Assembly: GCF_023856365.1 (NCBI RefSeq)
Contig: NC_064542.1
Location: forward strand, 16,406,863 to 16,470,862
From: Brienomyrus brachyistius
Taxonomy: Eukaryota; Chordata; Actinopteri; Osteoglossiformes; Mormyridae
Direction: 5' to 3'
DNA length: 64,000 nt
Part shown: positions 53,391-63,825 of the stretch, in pieces
How the letters are laid out: every line of letters starts with the position of its first letter
How positions within the stretch are numbered: position 1 is the first letter of the stretch
Notes under the pieces: model-generated
Database searches by the model: none
What the model was told of the DNA's origin: nothing
The model's input: the letters and a program-made list of their open reading frames with translations, nothing else
Translations under genes and position numbers: made by a program

Positions 53391-53391
53391 T
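53193..53391 (+). repeat. ~200-bp TG microsatellite upstream of the teneurin acceptor
   Basis: About 90 TG units with occasional TCTG interruptions end about 82 bp before the teneurin exon. The transcript would carry a long UG tract in the intron, next to the 3' splice site. UG repeats are bound by TDP-43 and CELF-type proteins, which can change use of the neighbouring exon. The effect here is inference. Confidence 0.97.
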
Positions 53392-53473
53392 CTCTCCATG
53401 CGCAACCACATGTCAGTTTCCCGCCATCCTGTGTGTAACGTGCGTCTCCTTGCTTCTGTCTGTCTATTCTCAG

Positions 53474-53699
53474 GTCGCCCCCTCCCTCCCACGCCTGCCT
53501 CCAGCCTACTCCCACCCGCCCCCCCCCCTGCCTCCTGCCCCCCTCCACCCCACGGCCCCGGCTGTCCGGGAGTGTCAGGTGCCCCTGCTGAACAGCAGCT
53601 CCACGCACACCATCCTGGAGAGCCATGCGGATGACGAGTTCACCCCCAACGCATACCTGCTGCGGGCCTGTGCTCCCACGTCCCAGCCGGGCCCCACGG
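53474..53699 (+). CDS. Teneurin cytoplasmic-domain exon (tenm2-like), with a +1 frame change in a C10 run
   Basis: Teneurins are large type II transmembrane adhesion proteins of neurons, and this exon codes for part of the cytoplasmic N-terminal domain. The acceptor is a pyrimidine tract ending TATTCTCAG and the donor is GGTAAGA. In the frame entered in phase 1 the exon starts GRPLPPTPASSLLPPA, close to GRPIPPTSSPSLLPSA as I recall it for human TENM2. In the next frame it continues RECQVPLL and DDEFTPNAYLLRAC, close to CQMPLL and EEFSPNSYLLRAC. The switch falls at ten C (53519-53528). One C fewer would give 225 bp and a phase 1-1 exon. The observed length of 226 bp suggests an assembly error or a real frameshift. 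In the observed sequence, the frame that holds RECQVPLL is open from the acceptor to the donor. The paralogue is uncertain, because the second half differs more from TENM2 than the first. Teneurin family membership is much surer. Confidence 0.85.
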
Positions 53700-54202
53700 G
53701 TAAGACCCCGCCTCTTGTACATGTGCTCCCCGCCTCTGCGCCTGTCTGACGTTGGCTGTCGGGACAGCAGCTCTACAGCAGCGTGCCATGGCCCCCTTAA
53801 TGTCTCACGTGTTGGTTCTGACGTCCCGTTTTGGTGATCTGCCTTCTTTACACTGGGGGGTGGGGGAGTCCTGCATTATTTGTATGTAATATGTAATCAT
53901 AATTATATTTACGGCATGATCGTATCATAAGTAGAGCCGTGTGTAATGTCAGCGCTGTAATAAATGTCAGCAGTGATGTCTGTGAAGCTACAAAACGGTC
54001 ATTTCGATTTCAATAAGATTTTGCTTAGAAAAGCAGAGGCTAAGCGCTTCGTTGTGTCATTTTCAATTAAGCAGCATCCATAGGATGAGAAGAGGGATGA
54101 GTTAATAACCGCGCTGGCTTATTCTCAGGGCTGCATTCTGTTTTTAGTTTCAGTTCTAAGTATAAAAAAGTAACTGGGGCGAAAATATATATATATATGT
54201 GT
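53700..54202 (+). other. Start of the intron after the teneurin exon
   Basis: Unique sequence beginning at the GTAAGA donor. No further teneurin exon (for example one starting PPNHHSQ-like) was seen in the remaining 10 kb, consistent with the very long 5' introns of teneurin genes. Confidence 0.55.
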
Positions 54203-54446
54203 TAGAATTGGGTGATCAGTGTTGACACACCACAGTGCACAACGTCGAAACACGTCCTCTGCATTTAACCCATATATGACTTTTGTGACACAGCAGGGGG
54301 CAGCTAATTCAGCACCCGGGGAGCAGTGCTTGGGGGTGGTACCTTACTCAGGGTACCTCAGAGGTGCCTAACCGGTCAGGGATTCGAACCTGCAATCTTT
54401 CAGTTACAAGTGCACTTCCCTAACCATTAAGCCACCACTGCCCACA
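54203..54446 (-). mobile_element. tRNA-derived SINE, minus strand
   Basis: Read on the minus strand it starts with a tRNA-like head, GGTGGCTTAATGGTTAGGGA. A B-box GGTTCGAATCC follows at tRNA-like spacing. The body includes CCAAGCACTGCTCCCCGGGT, GCTGCCCCCTGCTGTGTCA and GGGTTAAATGCAGAGGACGT, phrases typical of teleost SINEs. Full length or nearly so. It sits directly beside the AT/AC microsatellite. Confidence 0.85.
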
Positions 54447-54472
54447 GTGATATGTATATGCGTGTGTGTGTG

Positions 54473-54642
<170 letters not shown>

Positions 54643-55449
54643 ATAATTCACACATATATATATTTTTTAATTTTAGGTTCAAAATTGTTAATGATTTAAA
54701 TTTTTATTACAGCGAAGAGTTGCTCAAAAATTGAAGCCCTTATATTTTCAATAAACCGGAAAAGCCCATTACCGCAAACTGTGCAGCAACGGCAGCTCCT
54801 TATCGCAGGAGGCTGTTTAATAACTTACCGGACTGAGCCATGTTACTTATAGTGGGAAAAGCCCCTGTCGTGTATGATACATATATATCCATCACTAGTA
54901 ATTATAGCGCTGGGAGTAGTATCCACTGCGTCTAAATATCCGCACTATGTGCCAGTAATATTTAGTTAAACAAAAAGCGAGATAATAACATTTTTGTTGG
55001 AATGCAATCTATTGTTAATGCCATTAACTTGTCCTTTAATCCACTATAAATCTTTATTAAGTCTGATCGCGGGTCCGGGTTTGGGGATCAGCGTGGTTAC
55101 GGCGCTTTTAAAATGACATTACATCATTGCTCTAATTGGTTTACCGTTTTGTGGAGCGACATCAATCATTCCCAGAGTAGCCGTGCACTAAATGAATTCA
55201 CCCTCTCCAGCGCTAACACTGACACCATAATTGCTCAAAGGAAAAAACGGGGGAGAGGGGGGGAAAACTTTGAAATGAAATTGGAAATTGCGATGTATCT
55301 GAGTGAGATTTTAACCTAATGGTTTTATTTTGAAACCCGTGCTTCCATTTGCCCTGGAGGAAAAAAACTCCAGGGCTCAGCGCCGGCCGGCCTCCGATTT
55401 GACTGTGTAAACCTATCGTCCTTCAGTTACTGACTGTTTTATCTGTTTA
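54643..55449. other. Intron, with a candidate conserved block
   Basis: The block at about 54985-55330 is AT-rich, repeat-free and holds several TAATCC/TTAAT/CTAATTGG cores, plus CATAATTGCTCAAAGG. It lies about 1.3 kb downstream of the teneurin exon and may be regulatory. No exon seen. Confidence 0.35.
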
Positions 55450-55685
55450 ACAATAAAATAATAATAATAATAATTATTATTATTATTATTATTATTAATT
55501 CGGCCTTTATTGCCGTGCCCGGGGTGCGTTGGGATCCAGGTGACGTGACAGCATAGCGGCGTAGAGCCGTCGAGTTCCTGACTGACGTCGCCGATCGCAT
55601 GGCTAGATTTACGGCCAAGATCCTTCTGATTTCGTACGTGACGATGTGCCGGGCTGGGCGTCCTGCAAAACTGGGAGAAGCTACC

Positions 55686-55750
<65 letters not shown>

Positions 55751-55796
55751 GTAGTAGTAGTAGTAGTAGTAGTATTATTAGTATTATTATTATTGT
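55450..55796. repeat. AAT/TTA/TAG trinucleotide microsatellites
   Basis: An AAT then ATT repeat lies at about 55453-55498. A longer TTA repeat with TAG units follows at about 55685-55795. The sequence between them (55500-55680) is unique-looking and CpG-containing. Minus-strand frames reading poly-isoleucine are by-products. Confidence 0.95.
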
Positions 55797-55801
55797 CGGG
55801 G

Positions 55802-56159
55802 GCGGCATGGTGGTGCAGTGGTTAGCACTGTCGCCTCACACCTCTGGGACCCGGGTTCGAGTCTCCGCCTGGGTCACATGTGTGCGGAGTTTGCATGTTC
55901 TCCCCGTGTCGTCGTGGGGTTTCCTCCGGGTACTCCGGTTTCCCCCCACAGTCCAAAAACATGCTGAGGCTAATTGGAGTTGCTGAATTGCCCGTAGGTG
56001 TGCACGTGTGAGTGAATGGTGTGTGAGTGTGCCCTGCGATGGGCTGGCCCCCCATCCTGGGTTGTTCCCTGCCTCGTGCCCATTGATTCCGGGATAGGCT
56101 CCGGACCCCCCGCGACCCAATAGGATAAGCGGTTTGGAAAATGGATGGATGGATGGATT
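55802..56159 (+). mobile_element. SINE with GGAT tail, full length
   Basis: The head GGCGGCATGGTGGTGCAGTG and B-box GGGTTCGAGTC mark a tRNA-derived promoter. The body reads GTTTGCATGTTCTCCCCGTG, TTTCCTCCGGGTACTCCGG and CCCACAGTCCAAAAACATGC, and ends GATAAGCGGTTTGGAAAATG with an ATGGATGGATGG tail. The family is very common in fish. Conceptual translation of its minus strand contains VGGNRSTRRKPHDD, which recurs in the second copy near 63100 and should not be mistaken for a protein family. Confidence 0.93.
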
Positions 56160-56382
56160 ATTGTTGTCGTTGTTGTTAATAATAATATTATAATTCATTG
56201 ACATAGCATCTGCAGTGATTAGAAATAAAATAAATTAAGAATACTAAGAATAATATAAGTAATTATAATATTTGTCTTTTTCACAATAATGTATCATTTA
56301 CAGTGGTATTTACTAATAAAAAGCAAAACAATCTTTTAATGGTGATTGTGTGTGTTCATATGAGCATATTCTTGTATAAGTA

Positions 56383-56413
<31 letters not shown>

Positions 56414-56639
56414 AAGTATATTATTATTATTGTTATTTCTTGTTGTTGGAATAAAGTTATATTAGATAGTAATTGTTATATTCTAATTAGTAATACAATG
56501 TAAATGCTGTAAATGTTTTTTGTTTCTAGTAGTAATGACAGTTGTATTGTTAGTTGTGAATTTATTAATATAATTAATAATTAATATATATATATATATA
56601 TATATATATTTCATTGCAGTTTATTTATTATGTATCTTT
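56160..56639. other. AT-rich intron with microsatellites
   Basis: TTA repeats at about 56384-56410 and a TA repeat at about 56586-56608. No exon. Confidence 0.6.
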
Positions 56640-57005
56640 ATCAATAATAATAATAATAATAATGTTTCATTTATATAGCGCCATTCCTGAGCTCAAGGTC
56701 TCTTTAGAAAATTTTGCAATGTTTTTTTATCAAACCAAGGAAACATTGAGATCAATTTAAACAAAGCAAAACAAAGACATAGAAAAATGAAATTAAGTAT
56801 ATTTAAAACAAACAATTCAGCCGTTATGAAGTGGCAGCCTGAAAATCAGAGTTTTAGAAAATGTGGATTGTAATATGAGCAGAGAAGAGCGATACTGCAC
56901 AGAGGCTGTGGATGAGAGTGCCAAAGTCTGGGTGTGCTAACACTAAATAACGTGCCACCTACCGAGGAGAGACGAAGTGTGGCCACTATTGTAACTGTGT
57001 ACCAT
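56640..57005. repeat. Old interspersed repeat
   Basis: It begins after an AAT repeat with TTTCATTTATATAGCGCCAT and CCTGAGCTCAAGGTCTCTTT, and later has AGCAGAGAAGAGCGATACTG and GAGAGTGCCAAAGTCTGGGT. These phrases fit a widespread fish repeat that starts with 'TTTATATAGCGC'. It is related in style to the element at 62786-63560. Confidence 0.6.
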
Positions 57006-57155
57006 TTTAATTAAATGAATGTTTTTTTAAAAGCAACAATCAGGTCAGGAATTGAACTCATTCACTAAAGTTAAACCCTGTGTGGGCTTTGCTGTGGTTT
57101 CGTGCACCGTGCTTAACTCTTTTTATTCCATGTGAATGTTGTGTGCAGGCGGCAT

Positions 57156-57545
57156 GTGGCCGTGTTACACATGCACACTGCGCCTTGCTTGTGACTTCGC
57201 TGTGGGATCCAGCAGGGTAGCCTCTGCAGTGGCCGTGTTACACATGCACACTGCGCCTTGCTTGTGACTTCGCTGTGGGATCCAGCAGAGTGGCCTCTGC
57301 AGTGGCCGTGTTACACATGCACACTGCGCCTTGCTTGTGACTTCGCTGTGGGATCCAGCAGGGTGGCCTCTGCAGTGGCCGTGTTACACATGCACACTGC
57401 GCCTTGCTTGTGACTTCGCAGTGGGATCCAGCAGGGTGGCCTCTGCAGGGGCCATGTCACACATATGCACTGTATCTGCACCTTGTTCGTGACTGCACTG
57501 TGTGGTCCAGTGGACATGCTTCTGCAGTGGCCATGCAAACATACC
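57156..57545. repeat. 73-bp minisatellite, about 5 copies
   Basis: The unit starts GGCCGTGTTACACATGCACA and ends GATCCAGCAGGGTGGCCTCT. Copies begin at about 57158, 57231, 57304, 57377 and 57450. The first four are nearly identical and the last is degenerate. Confidence 0.95.
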
Positions 57546-60500
57546 TCACTGTGCTGCCACCTACCCGCTGCTCTGTCTGAATTCCGGAAGTCACAGGTCC
57601 CAGGAGCTCTGAGCTGGACTCCCTCCCCCTCTCCGGCATGGGGGTGGCGGGTATCTCATGCCAGGACGGCTGACAGGGTCTGGCACTCCACATACACCGG
57701 GGCCTTATTTTGTCCCTGCTTTTGTCAACTTATCACCTCTTCCCAGAGGCAGTCGAGAGCCCCCCGCTGGCCAGCTGCCTTGGGTCCACCCACGTCCTCA
57801 TCCCCACCCCCAGATGTTGAATGGCATAGTCGGCCCACTTTAGGAGCCGTTAGGGAAGGCCCACAGAGCGGCCAGCGGGAACCGCGGGCCGATTTGCAGC
57901 AGGAAAGTGCCACATGGACGCCGCCGCTGTCCATGTATTATTCATCTTCTGCCTGCTGTTTTCGGCATCTCCATGAGCGGCATTCTCCTGCGAGCGGACG
58001 GCTCCACAAGTCGGTCACGTCAGAAATGTTTAACCATGGCTTTGTTAAACTGACATCCTGCAAAGCTGCTTCCTTTTGCACTTGCTTGTGATGTGGGTGT
58101 TTGTACCCGAGTCTTTGGGGTCTTTCTGGATGGGCCTGTTTACACACTAAACAGCAGGACTAATTCGGGGGGTAGATATACTTTCCCGATTACAGAGGAT
58201 GGCTGAACGAGACGCACGCTCCTCTGTGGCTCTTTAAAACCTTGCTTTAACCCTGCTATCAGTGTGACGCTTTTTCCCAGTAAAACAGTGCTGTGCTAGA
58301 TTTTAATTAAGTCCCTGGCAAAGACAAGATCAAGGGGACAGAGTTAAGTAGCACGTCCTTTCGTCACTTTAGATCTTAAGCAGTCAGGAGGCTGGGCTCA
58401 GGGTGTGTAGGGGGTCCTGGAGACCTCCAGCTGAGCAGGCTCTCGGTCTGCTTCTTAGTGGTGAGTGGGCAGCTGTGCCCCCCGCCCCCTCGTCTGACAG
58501 TGAGTAACAGAAATGTCGATAAATGGTTAGCTCAGGTGGCGTAAGGCTCACTGGTTCCACCATCTTGCTGCTCATTTGGGGGTCATCTTCAAAAGCAGTC
58601 CAAGTCGCCGGCGCAGTACTGCTCTCGTGATGAAATGAATTAATGAATCTCTTTGTGCTACCCCCACTGCCACCATGGCGTGGTGACCATGTGACCGCCC
58701 AGCAGCCAATTGGGCCTTTAGTGATGGGCCTCCTCAGCTTGCATGTATCACTCCGATGGTGCTGTCTCTTCCCCTCGTAGTTTGTGTGTTTCGTGTAGCC
58801 GCAGTTGCTCGCATTCTTGGCTGGAATTTGTTGGATTGTGAAGTGTTGCTTATCAGCTGCAGGGTGCAGTGAAGTACTGTTGCACAGTTGTGAGACACCG
58901 AGACTCTGGGGTTTACTGATTTCTATTGACTCTGTGGACTGTGACACACTGACTATTGGCTGTTTTCCGCTTTGAGATACTGACTTTTAGGTTTTGAAAC
59001 TAATCAGTAGGGGGTTGCCTTTAAGATACTCGATTATTTGTTTGTGGCTGTGAGAGATGAGGTGTTGGCTTTTTGATGCTGTGAGAATTTGACGATCAAT
59101 AGCTTAGGGCTGTGAAAACGTGACAATTCACTGCAGCTGTGAGATGTGACTTGCGGCTTTGGCCTGTGCGAGTCTGACTATTGTCTGGACTTTGTGAGGC
59201 TCAAACTATTAGATATTTGGGGCTGTAAGACTTACTATTGGCTGTTTGGCCAGTTGGACTTAATTCATATTTTGTGGACAAGCGGCAAGGTCACATAAAC
59301 GCTCTCTGTGTGTTTCTGTCATATCTGTGGTGGAAATTTTGATATTGTCTGTCCACCAGACGACAGAAAATGACATTATTCATTGAGACTGTTTTCTAAT
59401 GACCACATTTTATTTATTTTTAAGCAGCTTGGATCCGTAGTAAAACTGCGGATATCATTCCGAATTGATGTTCTGCTCTCGCCTGTATTTTTTCGCAGAG
59501 ATTTCTTTGCTTGGGTCTAACCGTCTATTTTAATCCATGCCATGGGCCCCACACCCCACCATGCTGGGGTGCTGTAATCTGAGCATGGGGGCGGCACCAG
59601 AGCATCGTCACGCCATGTTTGGACTGCCTTGAGCCGTGACTGCTATTAGTCTCTTTATTGCATTTCGCAACGTGCTTCTTAGTTTCCGAATTCTGCCACC
59701 ATTTTGTGAAGTGCCTTTGAGCCCAATCACAGAACCACACTGGACCTGGGTGGGGGCTTTAAAGCCGGATAGAGAACCTTCCTGCCCGTGTTTCAAGCCG
59801 CACCACAGTGTATTTTTAGGCGTTTCTGGGGAGGGAAAATTAATAAATAACTCGACTACTCACCAAAAAAAAGTTTGATAGATCTTTTGGAGGAGTTGTT
59901 TTTTTTTTTTGCCCCCAGAGGCCGATGTGAGAGGAAAAGACAGAGTTGGGGGGGGGGGGGGATTTGGTAGTTACACGGATGGCATAACTTCACAGCTATT
60001 TCATATGCACCGATTCGCAGACAGGAAGACGATGATGCAAGCGGTGGGTGGCTTTTAAAGGGAGTGTGTGAGGAACTGAGACATTATTTATGGCTGCCTG
60101 TCCTCAAAGACCCGATCTGAGAAGTCGTGTTACTGCAGCAGCGTCAGCGCCGCATTCTTCTATAACAGCCCGGAAACGGCAGTCACTTGCGTCAGAATAA
60201 CCTAGTTATGGTTAACGCCATGCCGCTAATCAACTAACAACCAAAAATAATTCCGCGATGTGTCACGCAGTGACTTCCCCGGCCTGCACATCAGTACATC
60301 ACTTTGAATGCAAAATAATTCGACTACAGATTTAGGATGAAAGCATTAAATACTTGAACTTGTATGATAATATTAATGTTTTATTATATAACTGATTGTG
60401 CCAGATTTTAACGGAAAGTGCAGGTAGGCTGAAACATTTTCATGCGATCATTTTCAGCTAACGGTACAATTTGATTCAGTCGGAGACATGGATAACAGAT

Positions 60501-61403
60501 CAGCAGTGAAGACTCTTTCTCCCCCCCCCAGTAAAATCTTCACCCAACTCTTTAGATTTACTGCTGGGTTGTAATCAAGCATTAAGTTGTGTAATCTGCT
60601 GCCAATCTTTTCTAACTATATAAAGATAGCGAAGAGGGTATTTCATATGTATTTAGACTGTGAGGGCGGGCGGCCTAGAATGATCCGTGTGTCGTGCTTT
60701 CCAGACCCCCTCACCGGAGATATTATTAGCTGCTCTTCTTGTCAGGGCCCATATGCCGAGCCCAGTGAGAGCCAGGCGGCTGCCGTCCCAGTCCATCCAG
60801 CGAGTCCCTTACGCATGTCCACAGTGTTTCCATGCTAATCAGTCTAGGTCACTTCTTCTCCCCTCACGCAATGTCACCTTTGTAATTGTGGTATATACTA
60901 ATAATCCTTGTAGTCACGTAGTTATTATTGTGACCAACAGTTCTCGCTCATCTGTAATTGTGATCATTTATATGTTTCAGTTATTTCTGTAGATATGATC
61001 AGGTCCAGGTGATTAGGAGATGTTTTCTCATGTAAAATGTAAATTTGACTTTTAACCAAAATAATACTGCATTTAAAATGAAGCTTCAATGCCGTTACAC
61101 ACATCATGAACATAAGGTGTATTTTAATGAGTACTTGTTTAGTTTTCTAAATTTCTAAATGAAGTTCTGCTGTTCACTCAAATGGTATATGTTGACACGT
61201 ATACCTTTATTATACCTTTGTATATTTCCTTTGCTATACCTTTGTAAATTAACTTTTCTTTTAAAGTCTACCGCTCATTTCTTTAGTCATTATCATCTGG
61301 GTCCAGTTCAGTATGTTAACTGCTGAAGTCTGTTTCTGAAATTTCTTACCTTTTATGAAAGTCAGTGTACTGACCTGTTTTCACAGTACAGATCCTTACA
61401 AAG
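57546..61403. other. Non-coding, likely intron
   Basis: No supported exon. The 208-codon open frame at 57465-58091 partly overlaps the 73-bp array and has no splice or domain support. A loosely repetitive GGCTGTGAGA...TGAC pattern lies at about 58880-59260. A T run and a G run lie at about 59899-59910 and 59949-59960. Confidence 0.45.
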
Positions 61404-62680
61404 TGGCTAAGGGTGGAGTAACAAGATGTATAACACCAGTGCGTTGGGGCGTGGGTTCTGCCGTTTTCAGAGCGGGAGACGTGCTAAGATGTATAACAGC
61501 AAGGGTGGTGTGTTGGGCCGTAGGTTCTGCTGTTTTCAGAGTGGGAGTCGTGCTATGGTATATAACAGCAAGGGTGCTGCATTGGGCTGATGATTCTGCT
61601 GTTTACAGAGCGGGAGACGTGCTAAGATGTATAACAGTAAGGGTGGTGTGTTGGGACGTAGGTTCTGCTGTTTTCAGAGTGGGAGACGTGCTAAGGTATA
61701 TAACAGCACGGGTGCTGCATTAGGCTGCTGATTCTGCTGTTTACAGAGCGGGAGACGTGCTAAGATGTATAACAGTAAGGGTGGTGTGTTGGGCCGTAGG
61801 TTCTGCTGTTTTCAGAGTGGGAGACGTGCTAAGGTATATAACAGCACGGGTGCTGCATTAGGCTGCTGATTCTGCTGTTTTCAGAGTGGGAGACGTGCTA
61901 AGGTATATAACAGCAAGGGTGCTGCATTGGGCTGCTGATTCTGCTGTTTACAGAGCGGGAGACGTGCTAAGGTATATAATAGCAAGGGTGCTGCCTTGGG
62001 CTGCTGATTCTGCTGTTTTCAGAGTGGGAGACGTGCTAAGGTATATAACAGCACGGGTGCTGCATTAGGCTGCTGATTCTGCTGTTTACAGAGCGGGAGA
62101 CGTGCTAAGGTATATAATAGCAAGGGTGCTGCATTGGGCTGCTGATTCTGCTGTTTTCAGAGTGGGAGACGTGCTAAGATGTATAACAGTAAGGGTGGTG
62201 TGTTGGGCCGTAGGTTCTGCTGTTTTCAGAGTGGGAGACGTGCTAAGGTATATAATAGCAAGGGCGCTGCATTGGGCTGCTGATTCTGCTGTTTTCAGAG
62301 TGTGAGACGTGCTAAGGTATATAACAGCAAGGGCGCTGCATTGGGCTGCTGATTCTGCTGTTTACAGAGCGGGAGACGTGCTAAGATGTATAACAGCAAG
62401 GGTGGTGTGTTGGGCCGTAGGCTCTGCTGTTTTCAGAGTGGGAGACGTGCTAAGGTATATAACAGCAAGGGTGCTGCATTGGGCTGCTGATTCTGCTGTT
62501 TACAGAGCGGGAGACGTGCTAAGGCGTGTGACACCGAGGATGGTGCGTTGAGGCGTGGGTTCTGCCGTTTTTGGAGCCGGAGACATGCAAAGGCGTGTAA
62601 CACCAAGGATGATGCATTGGGCCGCTGGTTCTGCCATTTTCAGAGCGGGAGATGTGGTAAGGAATCTAGCAGTAAACTTT
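61404..62680 (+). repeat. 69-bp minisatellite, about 18 copies, with two unit types
   Basis: The unit is GGGAGACGTGCTAAGGTATA, then TAACAGCAAGGGTGCTGCAT, TGGGCTGCTGATTCTGCTGT and TTTCAGAGT. Type A has GATGTATAACAG, GGTGGTGTGTTGGG and CGTAGG. Type B has GTATATAACAG, GGTGCTGCATTGGG and CTGCTGATT. A and B tend to alternate in the first half. Because 69 is a multiple of 3, a 23-residue pattern (VLRYITARVLHWAADSAVFR and so on) stays in frame, but copies with CATTAGG carry a stop there. It is not called as a gene. The last two copies are the most divergent. Confidence 0.95.
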
Positions 62681-62785
62681 AGTGTGACTTCTTTTCATGA
62701 GACGAACATACCATACAGTACTTACATACTGAAAGTGAGAGTATATTATCTTTATTTAAAAGCAAGGATATCATTATTTTAAATA

Positions 62786-63560
62786 ATCAAGTCAAGTCGT
62801 TTATTTATATAGCACATTTGAAAAATAAAGGAGTTGACCCAAAGTGCTTTCCAGTTTAGAAAGAATTAACAAATACTGCATACATAGTAAAATATAGAAA
62901 TAAAATTTCAGTAACAGTGAAATATCCATCTACTTACCAAACTGATTGTCCTTCTGGGTTGCAGGGAGTCTGGAGCCTATGGGTACAAAGCGGGGAACAA
63001 CCCAGGACAGGGGGCCAGCCCATTGCAGGGTACACTCACACGCAACTTAGTAATTCCAATTGGACTGTGGGGGGAAACCGGAGTACCCGGAGGAAACCCC
63101 ACGATGACATGGGGATAATATGCCTATTCCGCACACATGTGACCCAGGCGGTGACTCGAACCCGGGTCCCAGAGGTGTGAGGCAACAGTGCTAACCACTG
63201 CAACTGTAAAATATATAATATATAAATGAAATGACTTGAAAATAGGTCTCATCAATTGAAGAGCAGCACTTTATGTAGGACGGGAGTCTAATCTAAAGTC
63301 CGGCGGCAGATACAAAAAGCCTGGTCACCTTTGGTTTTGAGGCGTGAGTGTGGAACCAAGAGGAGCTGTTGTGAGGATGACCTAAGTGACCAGGGGGCTG
63401 AATTTGAAACTAATAAATAAGTCTGAAATGTATTGTGGGACTAATCCATTGAGTGCTTTAAAAACAAATAGCTACATTTTAAAATCTACACTGTATTTCA
63501 CAGGTAGCCAGTGCAAATGAGCTAGAACAGGAATAGTATGTTGTCTAGAAATTTTCTTTA
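62786..63560. repeat. Old interspersed repeat, split by a SINE
   Basis: The left part (62786-62949) starts CAAGTCAAGTCGTTTATTTA then AAGGAGTTGACCCAAAGTGC. The right part (63208-63560) has AAAAAGCCTGGTCACCTTTG, GAGTGCTTTAAAAACAAATA and AGGTAGCCAGTGCAAATGAG. These are successive parts of one well-known fish repeat type, separated by the SINE at 62950-63207. Confidence 0.65.
62950..63207 (-). mobile_element. SINE with GGAT-tail family, 3'-truncated, minus strand
   Basis: This is the reverse complement of part of the element at 55802-56159. Shared phrases include GGGGAAACCGGAGTACCCGG, GAACCCGGGTCCCAGAGGTG and GTGCTAACCACTGCA. The tRNA-like head (right end) is present, while the end with the GGAT tail is missing. 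It is more diverged than the first copy and lies inside an older repeat. Confidence 0.88.
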
Positions 63561-63825
63561 TTGATTAAAAATGTTCACATTTTATAAATGTGCTTTTATT
63601 TGTCACAGATCTCAGTTTGTTTACTTCCAAAACCAGTTTTTGATCTTTCCTTCCTGAATTTGTGTATCTATGTGGTCTCTAGATCGAATTTAGCCCTGTC
63701 ACTGTCTCCGGATCACAGGTGTTTATCTGTGTGTCACGGATGGTTCTGGTGATTATTTTTAAATCCCAATTTTTATTTTAATGAGCTGGATCTTTGAAAA
63801 TCTGACGCAGACCACAGTTGCCCCA
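63561..63825. other. Non-coding sequence
   Basis: AT-rich unique sequence. Nothing recognised. Confidence 0.5.

Noticed and set aside
55836..56204. 122-codon minus-strand frame with VGGNRSTRRKPHDD, also seen near 63100
   Set aside because: Both are translations of the same SINE family, not a protein family.
57465..58091. 208-codon plus-strand frame
   Set aside because: It starts in the degenerate end of the 73-bp array and has no domain, splice signal or supporting context.
61355..61723. 122-codon frame with 23-residue repeats and further similar frames to 62782
   Set aside because: It follows from the 69-bp unit being a multiple of three. Variant units carry stop codons and there is no transcript-like structure.
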